Assembly: GCA_040397785.1 (NCBI GenBank)
Contig: JBBAVI010000017.1
Location: forward strand, 1-64,000
DNA length: 64,000 nucleotides
Source of the DNA: M3007 sp040397785
Lineage (GTDB): Bacteria > Bacteroidota > Bacteroidia > Chitinophagales > Saprospiraceae
Direction of reading: 5' to 3'
Below are positions 36,140 through 44,630 of the stretch, one piece after another. Made by a program: the position numbers and the translations under genes. Positions within the stretch are counted from its first letter, which is position 1. Every line of letters begins with the position of its first letter. The notes under the pieces were generated by a model. The model made no database searches, had not been told where the DNA came from, and saw only the letters and a program-made list of their open reading frames with translations.

Positions 36140-38484
36140 TACTGTTTTACCAGTCGTTTTTCAGCAATTCCTTGAGGCGTGTGCACTCTTAGGGTGTATA
36201 CGCCGTTTTGCATGGTTTGGGTATCGATCCGGGTAAGGTGTTGGGTGGGGGAAATACTGGAAATTTTTTGGCCCAGGGTATTGAGTACTTCAATGCTTTC
36301 TACCTTCAGATTGCCTGTGTAGAGTGCACTTTGATCGGTAGCAGGATTGGGGTATAGTTGCAACTGCGTATCGAGCGCCGCCTGGTTATGGGTTTTTACC
36401 GCGGGTTCCAAAATTTTAATCCAAACCGTATCCAACTGAAGTGGCACTGAAATTTCTTTGATGTTGCCGTTTGCATCGATTCCTCGAATTCCGGTGATCG
36501 GAATAACCAAAGGCACTTTATTATCGCCACCCGACCGATCTGCAATATCAATGATGATGATATAATCGGAGCGCAAGGTCATTTTACCAATCAGGCCATA
36601 GCCATTGGCGGCTATTTTATTTTTCCGCACCAGGCCCATATCAATTTGCCTGCGGCTGTAGATGTCTTTGGTAATGGGCAAAATATTGATCAGCGAACCA
36701 AAATAATCGCTGGAATAAAAAATATCCGAATCGTGGTTCACAAACGCTGGATATTGCATGGTAAAGGCCAATCCGTACAAACCGAGGGCGGGTTGTACCG
36801 CTGTGCCAATTTCAATATTTGCCGTAATTTCTAATACACTGGGCGGCGCTGAGGGATCAATCGTGATGGTATCCTGCTCAAAGGTAACCCGCAACTTGGG
36901 TGCGCTGGCCTTATACGGCACCGAAATGGTATCCAACGGCGCATAATGGTCCAAAATAATACCTGCGTCAAAATCATCCACCGAGCCATTGCCATCACAA
37001 TCCACGTGTTTGTAATTGACCCCATTGATGTGCTCCTCCCAATTGGGACCAAACTGCGGTTCCCAGGACGTAGAGGCATTGGGCCGCGGAATGCCATCGG
37101 TGTAATAAGCCACGCCAATGTTCAACAAATCGTACACATTGGCACTTTTATCGCCATTGGCATCACCTGGCATAACATAATCGGTTCCATTGGGCAACTG
37201 TTCGGGATCCATACTCGCTGCATCGGTAACCACAATTTTGGTGATCGAAGAAACGGAGGTTTCATTTTGCCAAACAGAAAGGTTGGTTCTGTAAATGCCC
37301 GCCTTGGCATAAACATGGGTGATGGTATCCCATTGGGTAACGGTCACAAAGGGCGTGCCGTCGCCAAAATCTAATTGCTCAAAAGCATAATCACCCGAAG
37401 CCAGGTTGCGAAATTGCGCAGTGTAACCGTTCGTAAAATCACCCTGGATGATTTTTACCTCCATATCGGCCGTGCAATTATTGGCAAACACCGTTGCACA
37501 GTCACCTGCCCACCAACTCACCAAACCCGCACCCATGGCTTCACACTCGCTGTCGTAACTTTGGCCATTGCAACCACAAACGGGCACATTCAGCGGCACA
37601 CAAATGCTGCTTAGGTCGGCCATAGCTGGCAGGTAGCAATCATTCGTTTCGGCAACCACCAAATCTATACAAGCACTGGAAGCACAAAAGGTACCCGCCT
37701 GCACATTGCCTACTTCATAATTGACACATACTTTATAAGTTCCGTATTCAGGTAAGGTGGTTTTAAAATTTTGCGATTCACTTAGTTTTTTGGTGCCTTT
37801 ATTGGAGTACCACTGTACGGAGGCAAGCGGAAGGGAAGTAGCATCGTCTGCTTCCAAAACACCCGTCATTTGTAAACCAACCGCTGTTACCTTGGGGGTG
37901 TAACCGCAATTGAGGTTGGGCAAATTGACCGATATCGTTTTACACAATTGATCAGAACAGCCGCTTGCATCCGAAACGGTAAGGCAAACTGCGTAGTTGC
38001 CGGCTTTCGGAAAATGATGCTTGGGATCTTTTGTGGTGGCCGTTGTGCCATCCCCAAATTCCCAAAAATAAGTTTGTGCAACCGCACCACCTATAGACGA
38101 TGCGTTAAAATCAACCTGAAAAACACCCGCATTATTGATCACATGGGTAAATACCGCCGTGCAGGGCAACACCGAAGAAACACAAGTAAGGCCTACGACC
38201 GGCAAATTGTCGGATACACACCCATTGGGCAATGCAACGGTTTCAGCCTTGAAGGCGTAGTATTGACCACCACTGAGGGTATCGCCCCCAACCACCGCGC
38301 GCAATACCGAGCCATCGTTGACATCCACCAGCGTTACGCCACAACCTGGAAATACGGAGATCACCTTTCCAACACGGTCGCACTGTGCTGAAAGCGAAGG
38401 CCCTGCCAAAACCAAAAACAGGAAAATGAAAACGCGTACTTGAAGTAAGCCAGACTGCGGTAAAATCCGTAAAAAACTGCGCAT
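36139..38484 (-). CDS. Mosaic T9SS type A protein with PKD, Kazal-like and dockerin-like regions
   Basis: A 781-residue secreted protein. A signal peptide (residues 1-34, VLAGPSLSAQ) is followed by PKD domains at about 110-185 (WEFGDG) and 340-420 (LDFGDG), between which a Kazal-type segment at about 283-330 has PVCGCNGQSYDSECEAMG and six well-spaced Cys. Residues 436-512 contain paired Asp/Asn-rich loops GDANGDKSANVYDLL and DCDGNGSVDDFDAG, resembling a dockerin. Residues 528-690 form a beta-sandwich that could be cohesin-like. It ends in a T9SS type A sorting domain (LQLYPNPATDQSAL). The in-frame upstream extension lacks a signal, so ATG at 38484 is used. Confidence 0.85.
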   Translation of the reverse strand: MRSFLRILPQSGLLQVRVFIFLFLVLAGPSLSAQCDRVGKVISVFPGCGVTLVDVNDGSVLRAVVGGDTLSGGQYYAFKAETVALPNGCVSDNLPVVGLTCVSSVLPCTAVFTHVINNAGVFQVDFNASSIGGAVAQTYFWEFGDGTTATTKDPKHHFPKAGNYAVCLTVSDASGCSDQLCKTISVNLPNLNCGYTPKVTAVGLQMTGVLEADDATSLPLASVQWYSNKGTKKLSESQNFKTTLPEYGTYKVCVNYEVGNVQAGTFCASSACIDLVVAETNDCYLPAMADLSSICVPLNVPVCGCNGQSYDSECEAMGAGLVSWWAGDCATVFANNCTADMEVKIIQGDFTNGYTAQFRNLASGDYAFEQLDFGDGTPFVTVTQWDTITHVYAKAGIYRTNLSVWQNETSVSSITKIVVTDAASMDPEQLPNGTDYVMPGDANGDKSANVYDLLNIGVAYYTDGIPRPNASTSWEPQFGPNWEEHINGVNYKHVDCDGNGSVDDFDAGIILDHYAPLDTISVPYKASAPKLRVTFEQDTITIDPSAPPSVLEITANIEIGTAVQPALGLYGLAFTMQYPAFVNHDSDIFYSSDYFGSLINILPITKDIYSRRQIDMGLVRKNKIAANGYGLIGKMTLRSDYIIIIDIADRSGGDNKVPLVIPITGIRGIDANGNIKEISVPLQLDTVWIKILEPAVKTHNQAALDTQLQLYPNPATDQSALYTGNLKVESIEVLNTLGQKISSISPTQHLTRIDTQTMQNGVYTLRVHTPQGIAEKRLVKQ

Positions 38485-38669
38485 GGGTCGTATTTTTGTT
38501 TGTTTTGATGCTCCACCACACAACCAACCAAAGAATCTGTGCCAGACCCTTTTATCCACGATACAAAGATTCAAATTTTTATTGATTACACTTAGTACAA
38601 ATTGCTTAACTTGCCGGACATTTTTTTTCATTGACTTTGGTTTAATAAAATGATAATCAACTATTTAAA

Positions 38670-40094
38670 ATGCCCAGTAAGAAGCTAATTTCACTTTTAA
38701 ATGAATTTTCAAAAACTGAACTAAATCGCCTGCGCAAATTTTTGTCCTCTCCCTACTTTAATGATCAGGAAGATGTGCTGCGCTTGTTTGAATGGCTAAA
38801 CAGTCAAATACGCAAAGGTGTTTTAGAAGTCAACCAGCAATCTAAACAGCAGGCCTGGAAAAACCTGTATGGAAACAGCCCCTTGGATGATGCGCACTTG
38901 CGGCGCTTAAGTTCCGACCTAAACCTCCTGGCCCTGCAGTTTATGGTAGCCGAAGCAAGGCAAAAAAACGATGTGGCCGAAGCCTTAGAACTTCAAAAAG
39001 TACTCGAAAAGCCTGCGTTAAAGGCTCATCTTAATACAGTTGAACGCCAGTTACAAAAACAACTGGAGACAACAACAGCGCCTTCTGCAGAAATATATCT
39101 TGCTGGTTTTCAATTACATTGGAACATTTTTAACCGCGCATCAACCGTATTATCCACCACAAATTATATCGATAAATTATTGCCGGCCGATCATTACCTG
39201 GAGCGCTTTTATGTGGTGCAAAAACTCAAGATGTACATAGCCTGGCTTTCTTTTCGCAACTTCCGCGCCACAGAGGAAGCATTTCTCCTGCCTCCCGGCT
39301 TTTGGGAATACATTCGGCAACCCCTTTTTTCGGAAGTACCCATCATTGCGATTAATTGCAAGGTGGTAGATTGCCTGTTGGATCCAAACGATGAAACCCA
39401 TTTTCAATCACTCATGACCGATCTCGAAGCCCTCGGTGATGCGCTCAGCAAAGAAGACCTGCGCGAATGCTACCATATTGCCCAAAATTACTGCGCGTTA
39501 AAAATAAATCAGGGCAAAACCGAATACTACCGCGCAGTTTTTACAATATTTAAAAGTCTGATTATAAATGATATTTTATTAACCGAAACCCACCTTTCCG
39601 AAGGCATGTATAAAAATATTATTACGGTAAGCCTGCGTGTTGGCGAATTCGGTTGGGCCGAAAATTTTGTACGGGAGTATTCCGAGTTTTTACCGGCCGA
39701 CATTCGCGATAATGCCCAAACCTTCAATTTGGCCAATTTGTACTCGCATCAAAAAAAACACGATAAGGTGATTGAACTGCTGCGCAATGTGGAATACAGC
39801 GATTTGGTGTATGCCCTCAGTGCGAAGTTGATTTTAGTGCGCACCTACTACGAAACAGATGAATTTATGGCGCTCGACTCCTTGATCGATAGTTTCCGAA
39901 TTTTCCTGCGACGCAACAAACAAGTATCTAAAAGTGTAAAACTGGAATACAATAACTTCCTGGGCTTTGTCAAAAAACTATCCACCTTGCCCCCTTCCAA
40001 CCCAAAAATGGTAGAAAACATTAAGATTAAGATCGAACGTTGCAATGCCGTGGTTTCAAAAAAATGGTTACTCGAAAAAATAGTTGAGTTTTAA
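38670..40094 (+). CDS. Conserved hypothetical helical-repeat protein
   Basis: A 474-residue protein, almost entirely helical, with no signal peptide and no TM. N-terminal ISLLNEFSKTELNRLRKFL looks like a leading helical domain; the remainder has TPR-like helix pairs. I do not recognise the family; proteins of this style occur in Bacteroidota with unknown function. It is followed by a promoter and then mtaB. Confidence 0.72.
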   Translation: MPSKKLISLLNEFSKTELNRLRKFLSSPYFNDQEDVLRLFEWLNSQIRKGVLEVNQQSKQQAWKNLYGNSPLDDAHLRRLSSDLNLLALQFMVAEARQKNDVAEALELQKVLEKPALKAHLNTVERQLQKQLETTTAPSAEIYLAGFQLHWNIFNRASTVLSTTNYIDKLLPADHYLERFYVVQKLKMYIAWLSFRNFRATEEAFLLPPGFWEYIRQPLFSEVPIIAINCKVVDCLLDPNDETHFQSLMTDLEALGDALSKEDLRECYHIAQNYCALKINQGKTEYYRAVFTIFKSLIINDILLTETHLSEGMYKNIITVSLRVGEFGWAENFVREYSEFLPADIRDNAQTFNLANLYSHQKKHDKVIELLRNVEYSDLVYALSAKLILVRTYYETDEFMALDSLIDSFRIFLRRNKQVSKSVKLEYNNFLGFVKKLSTLPPSNPKMVENIKIKIERCNAVVSKKWLLEKIVEF

Positions 40095-40115
40095 GCACAA
40101 AAACCTATATTTTTG
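40084..40115 (+). promoter_or_regulatory. Bacteroidota promoter of mtaB
   Basis: A -33 TTG at 40084-40086 is spaced 21 bp from TATTTTTG at 40108-40115, an exact match to TTG-N17-23-TAnnTTTG. It ends 17 bp before the mtaB ATG and overlaps the stop of the upstream gene. Confidence 0.65.
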
Positions 40116-40132
40116 CGCTCTTTTTAAAAATT

Positions 40133-41488
40133 ATGGCAACTCCTCGTTCGGTCGCATTTCATACGCTTGGCTGCAAGCTCAATTATTCGGAAACCTCCGC
40201 CATTGCACGGCTTTTCGAAAGCAGCGGCTATTTGCCCGTCAAATTTGAAGACGGCGCCGATATATACGTCATCAATACTTGCTCGGTTACCGAACAAGCC
40301 GACCGCGAATGCAAAAAGATTGTGCGCTCAGCCTTGCGCAACCAGCCCGATGCTTTTGTGGTGGTTACGGGTTGCTATGCCCAATTAAAACCCCAGGAAA
40401 TTGCCGAAATCCCTGGGGTCGACCTTGTGTTAGGGGCGGGCGAAAAGTTCAAAATACTCCAATACGTCGATGACCTTTCCAAAGCACAAGGCAAGGGTAT
40501 GGTGCATGCGGGCGACGTGAAGGACGTCAATACGTTTACCGCCTCTTTTTCTTTTGGCGACCGCACCCGTTCTTTCCTGAAAGTACAAGATGGCTGCGAT
40601 TATAAATGTACGTTTTGCACCATTCCGCAAGCACGGGGTGCCAGCCGCTCCGATACGGTAGAGCAGGTTGTGCAAAATGCGCGTGAAATTGCCAGTCTGG
40701 GCGCACGCGAAATTGTGCTCACCGGTGTAAATATTGGCGATTTTGGCAATGGCACTGCGGTCATTGAAGGCGAACGCATCAAAAAAGAAGCGTTGTTTAT
40801 TGACCTGATTCAGGCTTTGGATACGGTGGATACGTTGGCGCGTTTTCGTATTTCGAGTATTGAGCCCAATTTGCTCACCGACGAAATTATCGGGTTTGTG
40901 GCCGAAAGTGCCCGCTTTATGCCCCATTTTCACGTACCCCTGCAATCGGGCAACGACAAACAACTCAAAGAAATGCGCCGTCGGTATCGCCGGGATTTGT
41001 ACGCTGCGCGGGTCGAATACATCAAACAAGTAATGCCGCATGCCTGTATTGGCTGTGATGTGATTGTCGGTTTTCCAGGCGAAACGGAGGCAGATTTTTT
41101 AGAAACCTATCAGTTTTTGCAGGCGTTGGACGTTTCCTACCTGCATGTTTTTACTTATTCCGAACGCGCCAATACACCCGCAGCGAGCATGGCAGCCCCG
41201 GTTCCCATGGAAGAGCGCAAACGCCGCAACCAGGCCCTGCGCGGTTTGTCGGAAATGAAAAGACGGGCATTTTACACCCAGTTTTTGGATACTACCCGAC
41301 CGGTTTTGTTCGAACAACATAAAAACGCGCAATACCTGACTGGTTTTACCGACAACTACATCAAGGTGGAACTTCCTTTTGCGCCAGATTTGTTGAATAC
41401 CCTGGGCATGGTCCATTTGCAATCCCTCAATGCAGATGGCGATATGCTGGCACAATTTCAGACACAACCAGAACCGCTGTTCGTTTAA
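40133..41488 (+). CDS. mtaB: tRNA t6A37 methylthiotransferase MtaB
   Basis: A 451-residue radical-SAM enzyme that converts t6A37 to ms2t6A37 in tRNAs reading ANN codons. The N-terminal UPF0004 domain has the three cluster cysteines in LGCKLNYSE, INTCSVTEQA and VTGCYAQ. The radical-SAM CxxxCxxC motif is CDYKCTFCTIPQARG (about residue 160). A C-terminal TRAM-like domain follows. It is followed after one base by an HsdR_N-like gene and aroQ, forming an apparent operon. Confidence 0.95.
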   Translation: MATPRSVAFHTLGCKLNYSETSAIARLFESSGYLPVKFEDGADIYVINTCSVTEQADRECKKIVRSALRNQPDAFVVVTGCYAQLKPQEIAEIPGVDLVLGAGEKFKILQYVDDLSKAQGKGMVHAGDVKDVNTFTASFSFGDRTRSFLKVQDGCDYKCTFCTIPQARGASRSDTVEQVVQNAREIASLGAREIVLTGVNIGDFGNGTAVIEGERIKKEALFIDLIQALDTVDTLARFRISSIEPNLLTDEIIGFVAESARFMPHFHVPLQSGNDKQLKEMRRRYRRDLYAARVEYIKQVMPHACIGCDVIVGFPGETEADFLETYQFLQALDVSYLHVFTYSERANTPAASMAAPVPMEERKRRNQALRGLSEMKRRAFYTQFLDTTRPVLFEQHKNAQYLTGFTDNYIKVELPFAPDLLNTLGMVHLQSLNADGDMLAQFQTQPEPLFV

Positions 41489-41489
41489 A

Positions 41490-41945
41490 ATGCTCGAACT
41501 CGATTTGTTGCAATATCAGCCCAAACTGCGGCTTTCGCTCGAGAACGGGACCCCGTATGTGTATGATCCCATTCGGCGCAAAGACCTCGTGCTCCAGCCG
41601 GAAGAATGGGTGCGCCAGCTGATTTTACAATATTTACTAGCAGACCTGGGCTATCCTACCCACCGGATTCGGGTTGAAATAGGCATTGAGTACAATGGAC
41701 TCAAAAAACGCTGCGATATTGTGGTCTATGATACACATATACAGCCTTGGTTGCTGATTGAATGCAAATCACCCAAAGTTCCCGTCGATCAAAAAGTATT
41801 TGAACAAGCCGCCCGATACAACCTGCAATTGAAAGCGCCCTTTATGGTGGTAACCAATGGTTTGGCGACGTATTGCGCCCAACTCGATTTTGAACAAAGC
41901 AGTTTTGCCCATTTGCCTGCTTTCCCTAGTTTTCCAAATCCATGA
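41490..41945 (+). CDS. HsdR N-terminal-like (PD-(D/E)xK) protein
   Basis: A 151-residue protein matching only the N-terminal nuclease-like domain of type I restriction HsdR (IEVG.EYNGLKKRCDIVVYD...LLIECKSPKVPVD). The residues D, E and K of a PD-(D/E)xK site can be placed in RCDIVV and LLIECKSP. No motor or specificity gene is present. The gene starts one base after mtaB, and its TGA overlaps the aroQ ATG (ATGA), so it is translationally coupled to housekeeping genes. Stand-alone copies like this are common in Bacteroidota; function unknown, not a defence system on this evidence. Confidence 0.85.
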   Translation: MLELDLLQYQPKLRLSLENGTPYVYDPIRRKDLVLQPEEWVRQLILQYLLADLGYPTHRIRVEIGIEYNGLKKRCDIVVYDTHIQPWLLIECKSPKVPVDQKVFEQAARYNLQLKAPFMVVTNGLATYCAQLDFEQSSFAHLPAFPSFPNP

Positions 41946-42373
41946 AGATCCTGATTATCAATGGCCCCAACCTGAATTTGTTGGGCAAACGCGAACCTGA
42001 AATTTATGGGAACCGCAGTTTTGAAGACTACCTGCACGATTTGCAGCTGGCTTTTCCGAACGACCAAATCACGTATTTTCAAAGCAACCATGAAGGGGCT
42101 TTGATTGATCGAATACAGGAAGCGGGCTATGAAGCAGACGGAATTGTACTCAATGCCGGCGCTTATACCCACACTTCTATTGCCCTTGCGGATGCCATTG
42201 GGGCTATTCCTGCGCCGGTACTTGAGGTGCATATCAGCAATATTCACCAGCGGGAAAGTTTCCGACAGCATTCGTTTTTGGCGGCAAAATGTGTGGGGAG
42301 CATTGTTGGCTTGGGCCTGGAGGGCTACCGACTGGCACTTTTATACTTTCAGGAAATACTAGATCGGCGCTAG
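41942..42373 (+). CDS. aroQ: Type II 3-dehydroquinate dehydratase AroQ
   Basis: A 143-residue class II dehydroquinase, which dehydrates 3-dehydroquinate in the shikimate pathway. Motifs: INGPNLNLLGKREPEIYG at the N-terminus (with the catalytic Tyr), NHEGALIDRI, NAGAYTHTSIAL and EVHISNIHQRESFR with the catalytic His. Its ATG overlaps the stop of the HsdR_N-like gene by four bases. Confidence 0.95.
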   Translation: MKILIINGPNLNLLGKREPEIYGNRSFEDYLHDLQLAFPNDQITYFQSNHEGALIDRIQEAGYEADGIVLNAGAYTHTSIALADAIGAIPAPVLEVHISNIHQRESFRQHSFLAAKCVGSIVGLGLEGYRLALLYFQEILDRR

Positions 42374-42398
42374 CTGGTATATTTAAACCTTCATCCAT

Positions 42399-42406
42399 TA
42401 CCTTTG
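42399..42406 (+). promoter_or_regulatory. -7 box of pheS
   Basis: TACCTTTG matches TAnnTTTG, 42 bp upstream of the pheS ATG and 26 bp after the aroQ stop. No -33 TTG at normal spacing. Confidence 0.5.
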
Positions 42407-42447
42407 CGGCGTTTTTAACCACCTCGCGCAGCAGCATCCGGAATTTT

Positions 42448-43479
42448 ATGTCAGATATATTCGAAACCGTACGCCTTACCCTTCAAGCCATCGAATCGGC
42501 AACGCCCGATACCTCCGATGCGCTGGAGCAATTTCGTATTCAATATTTGGGCACCAAAGGCGAGATTAAGGCCTTAATGGAGGAAATGCGCGCGATTCCG
42601 AATGAGCGCAAAAAAGAATTTGGTCAACTGATCAACGCACTCAAACAAGGTGCCGAAGAAAAATATCAACACCTCAAAGCAATACAGGACGCCCTGGCAG
42701 AAAGTGCAGCGGCGGCACAGTTCGACCTGACCGCCCCGGGAGAACCCTTGGCACTGGGTTCGCGGCATCCAGTGGCCGTTACGCTCAACCGCATTGTGGA
42801 TATTTTTACCCGTATCGGGTTTTCGGTGGCCGATGGTCCCGAAATTGAAGACGATTGGCACAATTTCACGTCCATGAATACCCCGGAAGACCATCCGGCC
42901 CGCGACATGCAGGACACCTTTTATGTGGTGGATGCACCTGGCATGCTCCTGCGCACCCACACATCGCCCGTACAGGCCCGTGTGATGGAAAACCGCAAAC
43001 CACCCATTCGAATTATTGCGCCAGGCCGGGTGTACCGCAACGAAACCATTTCTACCCGCTCCCATTGCCAGTTTCACCAAGTAGAAGGTTTATATATTGA
43101 TGAAGGTGTTTCTTTTGCCGATTTGAAACAAACCTTGTTGTATTTCGCACAGGAAATGTTTGGCGCGTCGAAAATACGCCTGCGTCCGTCTTTTTTCCCA
43201 TTCACCGAACCTTCGGCAGAAATGGATATTTGGTTGGGCACCGATACAGAAAAAAATTACCGGCTGACCAAAGGTACCGGTTGGCTCGAAATTCTGGGCT
43301 GCGGCATGGTTGACCCTCAAGTGCTGGAAAACTGCGGCATTGATGCCACCAAATACAGCGGATTTGCCTTTGGCATGGGCATCGAACGCCAAACGCTGCG
43401 TTTGTACGAAATCGGGGATATTCGCCTGGTTTTTGAAAATGATGTGCGCTTTTTACGCCAGTTTTCTGCTGCAATCTAA
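42448..43479 (+). CDS. pheS: Phenylalanine-tRNA ligase alpha subunit
   Basis: A 343-residue class II synthetase catalytic subunit. An N-terminal coiled coil (residues 1-90, tRNA-binding) precedes the catalytic core: motif 2 is IIAPGRVYRNETISTRSH with QFHQVEG, and motif 3 is GFAFGMGIERQTLRLYE, followed by the conserved end VRFLRQF. The upstream in-frame extension overlaps aroQ and is not synthetase-like, so ATG at 42448 is used. pheT is not in this window. Confidence 0.96.
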   Translation: MSDIFETVRLTLQAIESATPDTSDALEQFRIQYLGTKGEIKALMEEMRAIPNERKKEFGQLINALKQGAEEKYQHLKAIQDALAESAAAAQFDLTAPGEPLALGSRHPVAVTLNRIVDIFTRIGFSVADGPEIEDDWHNFTSMNTPEDHPARDMQDTFYVVDAPGMLLRTHTSPVQARVMENRKPPIRIIAPGRVYRNETISTRSHCQFHQVEGLYIDEGVSFADLKQTLLYFAQEMFGASKIRLRPSFFPFTEPSAEMDIWLGTDTEKNYRLTKGTGWLEILGCGMVDPQVLENCGIDATKYSGFAFGMGIERQTLRLYEIGDIRLVFENDVRFLRQFSAAI

Positions 43480-43647
43480 AAAATTACGAAAAAGGTAAAT
43501 AACTTCACCGGGAGAAGTTTGTGTTTAGCCGTTTTTCCAAACAGATTGATCGAAAGTTCGGTAAGATCTGCAAGGAAGACGCCCAAATTTCGCTTGTCAA
43601 ACACTCCAAGTAGTTGGGGCAACCGAATTTAACCAAATACACATACC

Positions 43648-44550
43648 ATGTTTCTGATCTTTTTGGGCATTTTTTTGCTCGTTGGAACCCTTTTCGTCCC
43701 TAAAACCAATTCCAGTTTTTCTTCCTTTACCCGCATTGGCCGCATCCTTGCTATTTCTATGATGGTGCTTGGCTTGAGCACTTCCTGTTTTGTTCAAATA
43801 GAACCAGGTCAGGTGGGCGTACAAACGCTGTTCGGTAAAGTACAGGCCGGGCTGCTTACAGAAGGCTTGAATCTTATCAATCCGCTCGTGGATGTTGTAA
43901 AATTTGATGTACGCACCCAGAATTACACCATGTCGGCCGTACACGATGAAGGCGACCAGGCGGGCGATGATGCCATCCGGGTACTTACTGCCGATGGTTT
44001 GGAAGTTGTGATCGACCTGTCTGTGTTGTATCACATTATTCCGGAGAAGGCACCCGATATTTTGCGCAGCATTGGTCTGGAAATCAAAGACGTAATTGTA
44101 CGTCCGGTATCGCGTACCAAAATTCGAGACAATGCCGTGTTTTATGATGCGGTGGCGCTTTATTCTTCCAAGCGCGAAGAATTTCAGCAGAAAATTTTTC
44201 AAACCATCGAAAAAGAATTTTCCGAACGCGGTTTGGTGCTGGAAAATCTGTTGATCCGCAACATTCAATTGCCCGAATCGGTAAAAACGACCATTGAGAG
44301 CAAAATTAATGCTGAGCAGGAATCGCAAAAAATGAAATTCGTCCTGGAAAAAGAACGCCAGGAAGCCGATCGTAAACGCGTAGAAGCGCAGGGTATTTCG
44401 GATTATCAGCGCATTCTTACCTCGACGCTTACCGACAAACTGTTGCAATACGAACAAATCAAGGCGCAAAAAGAAATTGCTACTTCGCCCAATGCCAAGG
44501 TAATTATCATGAATGGCAAGAATAGCAATCCGTTGTTGATCGGTCAATAA
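43648..44550 (+). CDS. Prohibitin/SPFH (band 7) family membrane protein
   Basis: A 300-residue protein. Two N-terminal hydrophobic segments (about residues 2-18 and 30-50) are followed by an SPFH domain (IEPGQVGVQTLFGKVQAG to about residue 230), a charged helix (EQESQKMKFVLEKERQEADRKR) and a C-terminal region with NSNPLLIGQ. The family builds large rings in the inner membrane that organise proteases or membrane domains. It is followed by a hairpin overlapping the next gene. Confidence 0.9.
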   Translation: MFLIFLGIFLLVGTLFVPKTNSSFSSFTRIGRILAISMMVLGLSTSCFVQIEPGQVGVQTLFGKVQAGLLTEGLNLINPLVDVVKFDVRTQNYTMSAVHDEGDQAGDDAIRVLTADGLEVVIDLSVLYHIIPEKAPDILRSIGLEIKDVIVRPVSRTKIRDNAVFYDAVALYSSKREEFQQKIFQTIEKEFSERGLVLENLLIRNIQLPESVKTTIESKINAEQESQKMKFVLEKERQEADRKRVEAQGISDYQRILTSTLTDKLLQYEQIKAQKEIATSPNAKVIIMNGKNSNPLLIGQ

Positions 44551-44573
44551 ACATTCAAGTATTCCATATTGTG

Positions 44574-44630
44574 AAGCGCATGTCCTTTCTTTGTGCAAAC
44601 ATTGTACAAAGAAAAGACATGCGCTTTTTT
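44574..44630 (+). terminator. Terminator-like hairpin overlapping the capA start codon
   Basis: Arms 44574-44598 and 44602-44626 pair over 25 positions, with one C-A mismatch (44585/44615) and one G-T wobble, around a 3-nt loop, followed by TTTTTT (44625-44630). It is a strong rho-independent-type terminator after the prohibitin gene, yet the downstream CapA ATG (44619) is inside the right arm and the T tract encodes its first codons. Confidence 0.85.

Noticed and set aside
41490..41945. Restriction-modification system
   Set aside because: Only the HsdR N-terminal-like domain is present; no methylase, specificity or translocase gene is nearby.
43597..44598. 333-codon minus-strand frame opposite the prohibitin gene
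   Set aside because: Antisense to a clear SPFH protein; no signal or domain.
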